DNA of 64,000 nt, from NCBI RefSeq assembly GCF_014203855.1, contig NZ_JACHJV010000001.1, forward strand, positions 1,054,001 through 1,118,000. The letters are read 5' to 3'. This DNA comes from Kitasatospora kifunensis. Its GTDB lineage: Bacteria > Actinomycetota > Actinomycetes > Streptomycetales > Streptomycetaceae. The notes below the pieces were generated by a model that was not told the origin of the DNA, searched no databases, and was given only the letters and a program-made list of their open reading frames with translations. Below, one piece after another: positions 46,097 to 54,787 of the stretch (position 1 is its first letter; the number at the start of each line of letters is the position of its first letter). Made by a program: the position numbers and the translations under genes.

Positions 46097-46172
46097 GGGG
46101 TCGTAGGGGGTCGCTGTTGGTGGGGGGCCGGGGGCTGCTGGTGGGGGGCCGGGGCGGGGGGGTGAGGGGCTG
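46097..46172 (+). repeat. G-run-rich tract between convergent genes
   Basis: Between the idi stop and the kinase-like gene stop the + strand has at least eight runs of four or more G, with a near-exact repeat of GGTGGGGGGCCGGGG. The pattern meets the usual sequence criterion for G-quadruplex formation. Confidence 0.7.
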
Positions 46173-46173
46173 C

Positions 46174-46719
46174 TCAGCGGCTGCCTGTCCTGTGGTCTCC
46201 GGAGCCGCTCCCCGCCCGCCCGGTGGTGGCGGGGAGCGGCAGCGAGGCCCAGATCACCTTGCCGCCGTCCCCCGTCCGCTCCACGTCGCAGGCGCCGCCC
46301 GCCGCCACCGCGATGCTCTTGACCAGTAGCAACCCGCGCCCGCCGGTCTGCTCCGGATCGCTCTGCACAGCCTTGGGCTGGTGCGGATGCCCGTCCTCCA
46401 CCGCCACCCGCACCTGGCCGCAGCCGATCTCCACCTCCGTGGTCACCCGCGGCGAGAGCACCGCGGCGTGGGTGACGGCGTTGGTGACCAGCTCGGAGAC
46501 GATCAGCAGCAGGCCGTCGGTGAGGTCCTCGTAACACTCCCCGGCCAGCCCCGTGGCCCGCAGCAGGTCGCGCACCGCGTGCCTGACCCGCGGCACCGAC
46601 GACTCGCGCGCCCCGGCGACGATCCGCCACAGCCCGTCAGCGGCCCGCTCCACCTCGACAGCGTCCGGCGCCTGCGTCGGCGCCACCGCTGTCGACGTCC
46701 CCGTAGTCGTCCGCTCCAC
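46174..46719 (-). CDS. RsbW-like ATP-binding regulator (HATPase_c)
   Basis: 181 residues. A single HATPase_c domain: N-box LIVSELVTNAVTHA near residue 77, then VRVAVEDGHPHQP as G1 and QTGGRGLLLVKSIAVA as G2. This is the stand-alone anti-sigma-factor/serine-kinase type that is very common in Streptomyces. Its partner (anti-anti-sigma factor or sigma factor) is not adjacent. GTG start. Confidence 0.88.
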   Translation of the reverse strand: MERTTTGTSTAVAPTQAPDAVEVERAADGLWRIVAGARESSVPRVRHAVRDLLRATGLAGECYEDLTDGLLLIVSELVTNAVTHAAVLSPRVTTEVEIGCGQVRVAVEDGHPHQPKAVQSDPEQTGGRGLLLVKSIAVAAGGACDVERTGDGGKVIWASLPLPATTGRAGSGSGDHRTGSR

Positions 46720-47159
46720 GTCCAGCCACCCTTCGTCCGGGCCTCGGGAGGCACCGTCGGCACCGGCCGACCATCCGGGAACGGGGCGTTCCGTTCAGGG
46801 CTCCCCTTCATCTCCGAGGCTAGGAGAGCCATCGGAATCCCCGTGCCCGGTCGAGGAACTTGCCCCCGCCAGACCGTTTCCGACCGACCATGAGCGCAAC
46901 AGCTCATCTCCTGCCCGACTTTCCCCTCACCCCCGGCGCAGTACCGTTCACCCTCCCCGACCCCCGAGCCCCGCCCAGGACCTGCACCCCACGGCCGCGC
47001 CCCTGGGCGAGCCCCAGCCATGCACCCCCGGGCACGAGAACCGCAGGTGGGGACGGTGCGGGCAGACCCAGACGGGTGGGCGGGAGGCACTCCGAAAGCC
47101 TGATAGTGTTCTCTCTGTCGCCACGGGGACAGCAAGAAAAACCCCGAGGCACACACCCT
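46720..47159. other. 440-bp gap with no supported gene
   Basis: Several overlapping low-complexity frames occur, none with family features. It should contain the promoter of the tRNA-Leu gene near its right end (GATAGTGTTCTC around 47101-47112 is the most AT-rich spot). Confidence 0.45.
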
Positions 47160-47244
47160 GTCCGGGTGGCGGAATGGCAGACGCGCTAGCTTGAGGTGCT
47201 AGTGCCCTTTATCGGGCGTGGGGGTTCAAGTCCCCCCTCGGACA
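47160..47244 (+). tRNA. tRNA-Leu, anticodon GAG
   Basis: An 85-nt type II tRNA. Acceptor GTCCGGG pairs with CTCGGAC (one wobble). The anticodon loop is CTTGAGG (anticodon GAG), there is a long variable arm (TGCCCTTTATCGGGCG), and the T arm is GGGGGTTCAAGTCCCCC. Discriminator A; CCA is not encoded. The recombinase reading frame ends inside its 3' end, as is common when an integrative element uses a tRNA as its attachment site. Confidence 0.95.
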
Positions 47245-48821
47245 CCGACCGTGAGCCCACGGGTTCTGGGAAAGTGCTGGTTGAGATTCATCTCGACCAG
47301 CACTTTCTGCTTTCCGGAATCGTACGTGAGGATCAGGCCCAGCTGCTGGTAGAGCGCAGCCCGGTGGGCAGGCTCGGCGTCGGCGAGCACTTTGACCAGG
47401 TCACAGTGACCGCGGGCGAGGGTGGCAATGTCGTCCCGGGTCAGGTGGCCGGTGCGGGCTTGCTGGGCTGCGCGGAGTTCGGCTTCGGCGCGGGTGCGGT
47501 CGGCTTGGGTCTGGGTGATCCACTGGGTGACGACGGTGGGGTCGGCGCCGGCTTCGAGGGCGGCGCGGTGGGTAGCGAGTTTGGCGTCGCAGTCGGTGAT
47601 GATGTTGCGGGCACTCTCGGCGCGCAGGGCGTGGCCGGTGGCCGGGGTGGGGCTGAGGTTCTGGGCGGCGGCGAGGAGGTCGATCGTGTCGTCGAGTCGG
47701 TGGGGGGCGAACATCTTGGCGAGCCAGTGGTCGAGCGGGCCGAGGACGTCCCTTTCCCGAAGGTAGATGTTGCGGGGGTGCTGGATTCGGTTAGCGAGGG
47801 CGTATTCGGCGGGATAGCGGCAGCGGTGGTAGGCCTCACCGTGGGACCAGTTGCCCTGCATCCTGCGCTCACAGTCAAAGCAGATGAAGGCACCGCGCAG
47901 GAGGTAGAGGTTGCTGGTGCGCTCGACGCCGGGGGCGGCATGGACTCGGGTGCGGGAGGCGATGATGTCCTGGGCCTGGGCGAAGGTCTCGTCGTCGACG
48001 AGTGGGGTGTGGACGATCTTGTCGGAGACGATCCACTTGTCCTGAGTGTTCCAGCGCAGGGTGGTGGTGTAGCCGAGGGTGACGTCCTCGAGGTCGAGGA
48101 GGGTCTCGTCCTTGCGCTGCTTGTTCCAGACCTGACGGCCCGTGTAGCGAGGGTTGGTGAGGATCACCCGGACAGCTGACTTGGACCACGCGATGCCGCT
48201 GCGGTGGCTGTTGCGGGCAGGGTCGTGGGCGGAGGGGCAGGGGATGCCGTCGGCGGTCAGGCCCTCGGCGATGGCAAAGAATCCCTTGCCCGCGAGAAAT
48301 TCACGAAAGATACGCTGAACGACCCAGAAGGTGGCCGGGTTGGGGGCCAGCCCGTGCAGGCGCTTGCCGTCCGTGGCCTTGGCCGGGTTGGGGTGCGGGC
48401 CGAGGTCGATGATCATGTAGCCGTAGGGCGGGCGGCCACCGAGGAAGCGTCCCTCCAGGCGGGCCTGGGCGGCCATCGCGCTGCGGACCCGGATGCGGAC
48501 GCGGTTGCGTTCGCCCTTGGAGACGCCGCCGAAGACCGACATGATCATGTCGTGGGCCTCGTTGTCGGGGTCGATCGCCCCGCCGACCTCGGGGACCCAT
48601 AGCGGCACGCCGTAGTGAGTGAAGAAGGGGAAGGTGTTGCCGAACTGGTTGCCGTAGAAGGCGCGCTGGGGCTCGCCGATGACCACGGCGTCGAAGCCCC
48701 GGTTCGGGTCGGCCAGGGCCGCGAGCAAGGCTGTGGAGCGTGGGCGGCGCTTCCAGGGCAGGGCGCGGCTGTGGCCGATGTCGAAGTTGCGCCTGCCGAA
48801 AACCTCATCCGCCCAGGTCAA
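47226..48821 (-). pseudogene. Large serine recombinase, N-terminus lost to an IS insertion
   Basis: 531 residues remain of a large serine integrase. Present are the end of the resolvase-like domain (GFDAVVIGEPQRAFYG, MIMSVFGGVSKGERNRVRIR), the recombinase domain (LGGRPPYGYMIID, VRVILTNPRYTGRQVWNKQ), a zinc ribbon (FICFDCERRM, YHRCRYP) and a C-terminal coiled region. The first ~60 residues, including the catalytic Ser, are missing: upstream of MTWADEVFGRRNFDIGHSR the sequence is the 3' end of a transposase. The TTG at 48821 is therefore only nominal. Probably inactive. Confidence 0.85.
47271..47306. other. 36-bp near-perfect palindrome with a 2-nt centre
   Basis: AAAGTGCTGGTTGAGAT and ATCTCGACCAGCACTTT pair over 17 bp with one wobble around the dinucleotide TC, 27 bp after the tRNA and inside the 3' end of the recombinase frame. 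It could be the tRNA terminator or part of the integration site; serine-integrase att sites are dyads around a 2-bp crossover. Confidence 0.7.
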
Positions 48822-50158
48822 GCGGCATGCCGGTACTCGTGGATCACTCCGCCGAGCCGATCGTGTCGGCGTATGTCCAGGCGGGCGATCCGTCCGGGAT
48901 CAGCGATCGGCTCGGGCACCACGCGCAGTGGTGCGGCCTGGTTCATGGCCTAATGGGGCCGGTGCGCGTTGTGATGCCGCTCGAACTCGCGCAAGGCATG
49001 GCGTAGGTGGCGCTCGTTCCAGATCAAGGTCCGATCCAGGAGCTCGTGGCGGCAGGTCTACGCCCAGCGCTCCATGATGGAGTTCATCCGCGGCATGCGG
49101 ATGCCGGAGAGCACAACCTTGATTCCGGCGTCGCCCAGGATCTGGTCGAAGACCGCCGGGAACTTCGCATCCCGGTCGCGAATCAGGTAGCTGACGGCGG
49201 CTCCGGCATCCTCAAGGTCCATGACGAGGTTCCGGGCGGCTTGGCCGACCCAGTGGGCAGTGGGATGCGCGGTAGCGCCCAGGACGCGGACACGGCGGGA
49301 GGCGTGCTCGATGACCGCGAGGATGTACTGCCGTTGGCCAGTCAGGGTGACGGTCTCGATGAAGTCGCACGCAAGAAGCGCTCCGGCCTGGGATCGCAGG
49401 AAGTCGGCCCAGGTGGTGGTGCTGCGGTCGGGCGCGGGGTCGATGCCCTCGGCCTTGAGAACCTCCCATACGGTGGAGGCAGAGATCTTGATGCCGAGGG
49501 CGGCGAGTTCACCGTGCACGCGCCTGTACCCCCACGACGGGTTCTCCCGAACCAAGCGCAGGATCAGAACGCGGATCGAGCGAACGGTCGGCGGGCGCCC
49601 CGGTCGCTTCGGCCGGCAGGCGCGGGCGTGACGCTGCTTCATCAGGTCGCGATGCCAGCGCAGCACGGTGTCCGGTCGGACCAACAGCCGCAGGCGGCGC
49701 AGGACTCCGCGCGACAGCGGAGCAAGAAGCGCAGCAAGGAAAGCCCGGTCCGCTGGAGCGAACCTCACCCGGCCCTCACCGAGCTGCCGCTCAAGGACGG
49801 CAAGCTGATGACACAGGGCGAGGATTTCCACATCCTTCTCACGGTCGCTCAACGGCAGCAGCCTCAGGGCGGCGAGCACATTAGTGACAGTCAGGTATGC
49901 CAGGCGAAGCAACACGAGTGATCATCCTGCCGCAACCGCCGAGCAAGTCCTTGAGCTGCGCGGATGACATTCTCGGCAGGCGTAGAGCTGCGCCGCCAAA
50001 GCGTTGGCCGCTGGCCGAGACCACCTCTGGCACGAACAACCACAACCCGCCCACTAACGTCGTCGATCACCAAACCGGCCCGGATCACCAGCCTCGACAT
50101 TCGATGGTGCGAGCGACTTGCGGCGTCCTTCACGAGTGCCAACGTGCCACTTGGCCTG
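48814..50158 (-). mobile_element. Insertion sequence with decayed transposase
   Basis: About 1.35 kb bounded by 23-bp imperfect inverted repeats: CAGGTCAAGCGGCATGCC... at 48814-48836 and, on the minus strand, CAGGCCAAGTGGCACGTT... from 50158 to 50136. They agree at 17 of 23 positions, and all six differences are C/T transitions. Between them is one DDE-type transposase. The exact outer ends and a target duplication are not certain. The insertion removed the 5' part of the serine recombinase gene. Confidence 0.75.
48818..49915 (-). pseudogene. Integrase-core (DDE) transposase with two in-frame amber stops
   Basis: In one frame of 366 codons: an N-terminal HTH region (LLRLRLLVRPDTVLRWHRDLMKQ, SWGYRRVHGELAALGIKIS) and the rve core (LLACDFIETVTLTGQRQYIL with the first Asp, a mid Asp in LIRDRDAKFP). 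The frame is interrupted by TAG at 49058 (ERWA*TCRHELLDRT) and again at 48950 (HRPH*AMNQAAP), then continues to TGA at 48818. Both positions are usually Gln in relatives, so each stop is explained by one CAG-to-TAG change. It is presumably a dead copy. Confidence 0.85.
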
Positions 50159-50198
50159 ACAGGTTAAGTTTTCCCGCAAGCGCATGACCCATAGGAAC

Positions 50199-50229
50199 GG
50201 CGGCCCGGGGCATCACGCCCCGGGCCGCC
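50199..50229 (-). terminator. 13-bp GC hairpin downstream of the cyclase operon
   Basis: GGCGGCCCGGGGC and GCCCCGGGCCGCC form a perfect 13-bp stem with a 5-nt loop. It lies 264 bp past the last gene of the minus-strand operon and just outside the IS; it is the nearest candidate terminator. Confidence 0.6.
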
Positions 50230-50492
50230 TCACGAGCTGTTGTCCGGTCACACACTCGCCGGCTGCCCGCGCTGCGCACGGATGTGACGGTGCTGGATGT
50301 GCGACGGCGAACGCCGGCCAGTCGCTGCTGGCCTCGGCCACCACGCACAAATGATGGAGCCTCCGTCGGCACCCAGCACCACGGGTGAGCCTGGATGGGC
50401 GACACACGGGCAACACCCGGAATGGCCAGCACCACCAGCCCAGATAACAGTTGCCCCGCCGGAGCTGCGGCCTGTGTGCGGCGAGGGCAGCG
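50230..50492. other. 263-bp gap, no gene seen
   Basis: Non-coding sequence between the hairpin and the stop of the last operon gene. Open frames here lack family features. Confidence 0.4.
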
Positions 50493-51245
50493 TCACTCTC
50501 CCGCGTCCGGCTGCTGATCCGGCAACTCCAGCGGATCGGACTCCACGGTCGGGCTGTTCAGTAGCAACTCAACCTTGCCCCCCAATCCGTGGTGGTCGAT
50601 GAGCTCGGGAACGGTCTCGCGCAAGGCTCTAAGCAGCATCTTCATCGCGTAGATGTCGTTATGGTGGGGCGAGTCCTTGGAGCAGAGCTTCTCCAGGCAA
50701 TCAAGGAGCGGGTACCACTCCGCCCCGCCCGTACGAAGGCTTCGCGAGAGTCTCTGAAACCTCATGACGTCGACGGTGAGCACATCCTGAGGGTGGCGCT
50801 CCAGGTGGTCGAGCAGCAGCAGCTCCGGGTCGCTGTGCAGGTGGTACTTGAGGAAGCGCAGCCTTGCCACGCGCGCTCTGTCCGCCCGGCGGCCGCGCAT
50901 CTCTGCGGCGGCCTCCTCAGTGAGGTGGATTCGGACCTGGGCGGTGAGGCTGCAGATGTCGGCTTCAGGGATTCGGGCAGGCCGACCGAGCGCGGCATTT
51001 ACCGCGTCCTGGGCGGACAGTGCGTCCTCCGGCGCCCAGTGGCAGGTGAAATCCTCTGCCCGCCTGACCAAATCGGTGATCACGAGGGCGTCCAGATCTC
51101 GGTGCGGGGCTGCGCCCGGCAGCCAGGACGCGCTGAAAACCGCGCTGAACTTGATCCCGGCCTCCTGGCTGCGCAGCGGCCGCGGCTCGGGAAAGGTGCA
51201 CGCGTGCAACTCGGGAACCAAGGTGCGGTGCTGACGGAACCTCAT
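50493..51245 (-). CDS. Unrecognised protein, last gene of the cyclase/NTPase operon
   Basis: 250 residues with no family I recognise. The N-terminus (MRFRQHRTLVPELHACTFPEP) is followed by an alpha/beta part (DLDALVITDLVRRAEDF), a charged helical stretch (about 125-175), and a helical C-terminus (NDIYAMKMLLRALRETVPELI). No signal peptide or transmembrane helix. The ATG overlaps the NTPase stop (ATGA), so it should be made in step with that protein and probably works with it. The upstream continuation of the frame to 51458 is the shadow of the NTPase gene. Confidence 0.7.
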   Translation of the reverse strand: MRFRQHRTLVPELHACTFPEPRPLRSQEAGIKFSAVFSASWLPGAAPHRDLDALVITDLVRRAEDFTCHWAPEDALSAQDAVNAALGRPARIPEADICSLTAQVRIHLTEEAAAEMRGRRADRARVARLRFLKYHLHSDPELLLLDHLERHPQDVLTVDVMRFQRLSRSLRTGGAEWYPLLDCLEKLCSKDSPHHNDIYAMKMLLRALRETVPELIDHHGLGGKVELLLNSPTVESDPLELPDQQPDAGE

Positions 51246-53848
51246 GCTGTTCTGACCCCCCAGCTGAGGATGGTGTTCATCTCGGGATCGTCCTCGACCA
51301 GGGCTCGGCGCAGTTCCTCGCCTGGGCTGCCGCCGTGAGGGTCGCGCACCCGGCCGAGTTCGAGCATGACACGCGTCAGTGCCTTCAGACCCGCCTGCTC
51401 GGCGAAGGCATCCCGGATGATGCGGACCGCCCGCTGACGAGGCTCGCCCGGCGGGCACCGTCGCACCCAGAGCCCAATGGCCTCGGGGGCCTGCTGGTAC
51501 TTCTCGAGTTCAGCGAGCAGGGCGCGCAGGGCGTGGACCAGTTCTGCTTCGGCGACATCTTCTCCCAGCAACCAGGGGACACCATCACGTTCCACCTGCA
51601 TCAGGGCCAGGGTCGCAAGGTTGGCGGCGGAGGTGACGGTACCCGGTTGCCGCCGCCACTCCGCCGCCAGCGTCGCGAACCAGAGGGTCTGAGCCGGGTT
51701 CATGGCGATAGCCGTGAACGTCTCGAACACCGCACCGATGACCTTCGAATCGGTGGTGCGGTCAGCGACCCTGCGCAACCGGGTCAAGGCCGGGCCAGCC
51801 TGGTCCTTGATGAGTTCCCGACACACCGACACGACCAGGGCATGAAAATGCGGTTCTGTCGACGAAGCCCAGGTGTAGAGGAGTTCACGGGCGCGTCGGC
51901 CCAGGTGTTCGTCACGGGCCGCGGCGACCATGACGGCAGCGACGACGTCGCTGCGCCGCTGGCCGGCGCTCGTACGGAGCTCCTTGAGTTTGGAGTCGTC
52001 CTGGTAGTAAGAAAGGACCCTGATAATGGCCCGGACTGCAGGATCCGCAGTGAGGTCATCACCCTGGCCCGCACAGGTGATCATCCAACTGATGAAGCGG
52101 CTGTGTAACTTCTCGTACTGCCCCCACACGTGCAGCAGCAGAGCGTCCCCGTAGCCACGTGCGGGGAACGAGGCCGTCCCATCGAGGTCCACTGTGGCGC
52201 CGAGCCCTCGGAGGCGAGTACGCAGGCCCATGCCGGCCAGGATCGGCCGCAAGTCCGGGCGCCCATCCTTGCGTGCGTTGCCCACCTCAGATCCCGCCAG
52301 CTCGTCGGCAAGCCGCTCCGCGTCCTGCTCGATCTGCGTGGCCGGTGCGGATCCCCGAAGAGCCTGGGCGATGGACAGGTATCGATCGTCCGCACTGAGC
52401 GGTACCACCGGTCCGCTCTGGTCGACAGGAGTCGCCAGGCCGCTGTCGGAACCACGGTCAGCGAAGCGGCGGTCCAGGATCTCCTGCCACCCGGAAACCA
52501 GTCTGCGGACCGCCTGCGCGATCTGCTGCAGGCTGTCGTCGGCGACACTCCCTCCTTCCCCAGCGCTTCTAGCGCAGCTGTCTGCGACTTCGATCAGTTC
52601 ACTGACCAGCCGCACGGCGCGGACCGGGGACCAGTCCTCGATGCCGTGGGTGACCTCAGACCCATCCAGATGCGGCAGCAGGGCGGCGCGGCCGCGAGCC
52701 ATCAGATGCTGCCGGATCACGAGGCCGGGCTCCGGGTGGCTGCCGAGTCGGACGCTTGGGAGTCCTTGCAGATCGTGGCCGGCCAAGCCCGACCAGAGTT
52801 CCGGCGTGATGGTCAGAACAAGATACGAGCCCATACTCCTGAGCGAGTCCGCGTGCTTTCGCAGTCCGGTCAGGAAGGCGGTATCAATCCGGTCCCGCAC
52901 GGGGTCCCGAAGGTCAAGCAGGAACGCGCTGTCGGGCTGGGCAGGCAGTCTGCTGGCGAGCGGGTGCTCCCAACTGGCCTCGGCTACCAGGAGAGAGACG
53001 TCTTTTGGCGTCTTCTCTGCCAGGTACCGCAGGCAGAAGGTGGTCGAGCCGACCTGGCGAGGCGCGACCACGAACATCACGGCTGAGTCCCGCAGGACTG
53101 TGTCAGCCTTCTCAGCCACCTCCCTCCACTGGCGAACCTCGACGTAGGAGGCGTCCCTGAGGATGTCGTCGCGCGGCACGAGGTAGGTCTCCAGCAGGTC
53201 CGCTGTGCGGACCTGGGTGTTCTGCTCGATCACGATCGAGCCGGTCGGACCAACGATCATGTTGGCGACGGTATCGATTCGCTCGATCCGGCCGGGCACC
53301 GTCATGGCAGCGATCGGCAAGTACGGTGCGTAGCGCTCCGACCTGGAGCTCACACCCGGGTCGGCGAGGCCGACGATTTCGGCGCCCTCTGCTCGCCCGG
53401 TGACCTGCACGTCCTGGGCCCGCGGAGGTACGGGGTCCGCAACCTCTTCGGAGCCAGGAGCGGACGTACCGGTACTGTCGGCTTGCTCGGCGGTCTCCGC
53501 CTTTCGGGTATTGGGATCCGATCGGAAGTCAGCGCCACCGCCGACCGTCTCCGTGGCGGCTCCAAGGACCTCCGCGTCAGTGCCCCGGGCATACACCGTC
53601 AGCTGCGATGTGCCCCTCTCACGGGGGTACTCACGCAGCGCGTCGGCGTACGACAGGTGACGGGCTTCACCGTCTTCGGGCACATGGTCGTCGACGCCCG
53701 CAGACCCAGCTGGCTGATCAGTCGGGTGTCCAGTGCTGGGCGCCATGACGGCTGCCGCTCCAAACTCATCTGCGATTGCCGGCATTTCAGGGTCGACAGC
53801 ACCTGTCGTGTGGGTATCGATCACGGGTTGCAGCTCGAACTCGTTCAC
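51242..53848 (-). CDS. Large NTPase-like (possibly STAND-type) protein of the cyclase operon
   Basis: 868 residues. Residues 1-180 are acidic and low complexity. At 188-212 is RIERIDTVANMIVGPTGSI..., a segment shared with the cyclase C-terminus. Then comes a P-loop-like turn VVAPRQVGSTT (261-270) with Ser in place of the usual Lys, and a Walker-B-like FLLDLRDP (about 309). The remaining ~500 residues are alpha-helical, repeat-like and HEAT/ARM-like in texture. This looks like a degenerate STAND-type switch with a helical sensor. No obvious enzymatic effector domain. It starts 26 bp after the cyclase. Confidence 0.65.
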   Translation of the reverse strand: MNEFELQPVIDTHTTGAVDPEMPAIADEFGAAAVMAPSTGHPTDQPAGSAGVDDHVPEDGEARHLSYADALREYPRERGTSQLTVYARGTDAEVLGAATETVGGGADFRSDPNTRKAETAEQADSTGTSAPGSEEVADPVPPRAQDVQVTGRAEGAEIVGLADPGVSSRSERYAPYLPIAAMTVPGRIERIDTVANMIVGPTGSIVIEQNTQVRTADLLETYLVPRDDILRDASYVEVRQWREVAEKADTVLRDSAVMFVVAPRQVGSTTFCLRYLAEKTPKDVSLLVAEASWEHPLASRLPAQPDSAFLLDLRDPVRDRIDTAFLTGLRKHADSLRSMGSYLVLTITPELWSGLAGHDLQGLPSVRLGSHPEPGLVIRQHLMARGRAALLPHLDGSEVTHGIEDWSPVRAVRLVSELIEVADSCARSAGEGGSVADDSLQQIAQAVRRLVSGWQEILDRRFADRGSDSGLATPVDQSGPVVPLSADDRYLSIAQALRGSAPATQIEQDAERLADELAGSEVGNARKDGRPDLRPILAGMGLRTRLRGLGATVDLDGTASFPARGYGDALLLHVWGQYEKLHSRFISWMITCAGQGDDLTADPAVRAIIRVLSYYQDDSKLKELRTSAGQRRSDVVAAVMVAAARDEHLGRRARELLYTWASSTEPHFHALVVSVCRELIKDQAGPALTRLRRVADRTTDSKVIGAVFETFTAIAMNPAQTLWFATLAAEWRRQPGTVTSAANLATLALMQVERDGVPWLLGEDVAEAELVHALRALLAELEKYQQAPEAIGLWVRRCPPGEPRQRAVRIIRDAFAEQAGLKALTRVMLELGRVRDPHGGSPGEELRRALVEDDPEMNTILSWGVRTA

Positions 53849-53874
53849 GGTAGCTCCTCGTGAGTGGTTGTTGC

Positions 53875-54672
53875 TCAGATGCCCGAACGCCGGAAGTCCT
53901 GAGTGAATGTCAAGGGCCCGGTGGGCGAGGCGATGAAGTTGCCCACACTCTCCGTGTCAATCCGGATCGGAGTGGGCACAGCACTCCCTGCTCCGCTTAC
54001 GGGACTACCCTGCGCGACATCCTCGGGTAGACGCTCGGCGCCCTCTCCGAGCTCACTCGGCGTCCGCCTCGGCACATGCACCCAGGCGCGCTCGGAGAAC
54101 TTCTCGGCCACCTCCGCCTGGACACCGAGGAAGTCACGCTCCCGCAGGCGGATGGTCCGCCGCGCCCGCACCACCGTCTGGAAAACCGCGTCCGAGATCA
54201 CCACCGCCACGAACGAACCAAGCTCCTGTGCCCTGGAGACCGCGGACTTGGCGGCGTCACTGTCAACCAGGCGGCACACGTCGTTGATCGGGTGGCCGCG
54301 GTAGCTCTCCGGCAACGGCCCGACGTGTACGCTCATCCGCACCCGGATCTCCGGTGTGGAGGCGAAACGCTCGCGATCGTGCCGAGCCAGAATGTTCTCC
54401 AGGTTCTCAGGCAGCGGATCAACCAGCCGCCACAGCCTACTCACCGGCATAGCCACGAGAAAGCCATCGCCTCGGTCGCTCCAATAGCCGTGCTGGTGCC
54501 ACTCGCCCCCGAGCCCGCTCTCCGCCATCGCAGTGGCGAGCATGGAGTCGAGGTCACCGCGCATCGCGCCCATGAGGTGCGAAGGGGCTCGACTGTAGCC
54601 CTTCATGTCGACGACGAGCAGTGCCTGGTATTCCGGGATGTCACGAGGGTCTTCGATACCGGCCCGTTCCAT
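53875..54672 (-). CDS. Class III nucleotide cyclase (Pycsar-type candidate)
   Basis: 265 residues. The cyclase homology domain fills residues 15-200: first metal Asp in LLVVDMKGYS (D22), second in SDRGDGFL (D69), and the transition-state pair Asn130/Arg134 in PINDVCRLV. All catalytic residues look intact, so it should make a 3',5'-cyclic nucleotide; whether cAMP, cGMP, cCMP or cUMP cannot be decided here. The last 32 residues carry RIDTESVGNFIASPTG, shared with the NTPase-like protein. Start ATG 54672 is preceded by AGAGGA. It is 115 bp downstream of the Crp gene. Confidence 0.88.
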   Translation of the reverse strand: MERAGIEDPRDIPEYQALLVVDMKGYSRAPSHLMGAMRGDLDSMLATAMAESGLGGEWHQHGYWSDRGDGFLVAMPVSRLWRLVDPLPENLENILARHDRERFASTPEIRVRMSVHVGPLPESYRGHPINDVCRLVDSDAAKSAVSRAQELGSFVAVVISDAVFQTVVRARRTIRLRERDFLGVQAEVAEKFSERAWVHVPRRTPSELGEGAERLPEDVAQGSPVSGAGSAVPTPIRIDTESVGNFIASPTGPLTFTQDFRRSGI

Positions 54673-54787
54673 GCTGGATTGTTCCTCTCCACAGCTTGAG
54701 CGCCCTTGCTTGGGCGTGGCCACGATGGTGCCGGGGCCGGCCTGCTGGGGCTGCCCAGAACTGGGCTCCGCGCGGGTGACGTCGCTC

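Noticed and set aside
46553..47194. Open frames between the RsbW-like gene and the tRNA
   Set aside because: Low complexity, overlapping on both strands, and one would run into the tRNA gene.
48950..49060. Amber recoding (UAG read as Gln) in the transposase
   Set aside because: Only two sites, in a decaying IS; all other genes seen here use TAG, TGA and TAA as normal stops, so mutation is the simpler explanation.
49897..50187. Small frames at the left end of the IS
   Set aside because: They lie between the transposase start and the terminal repeat and show no homology features; they are part of the IS end.
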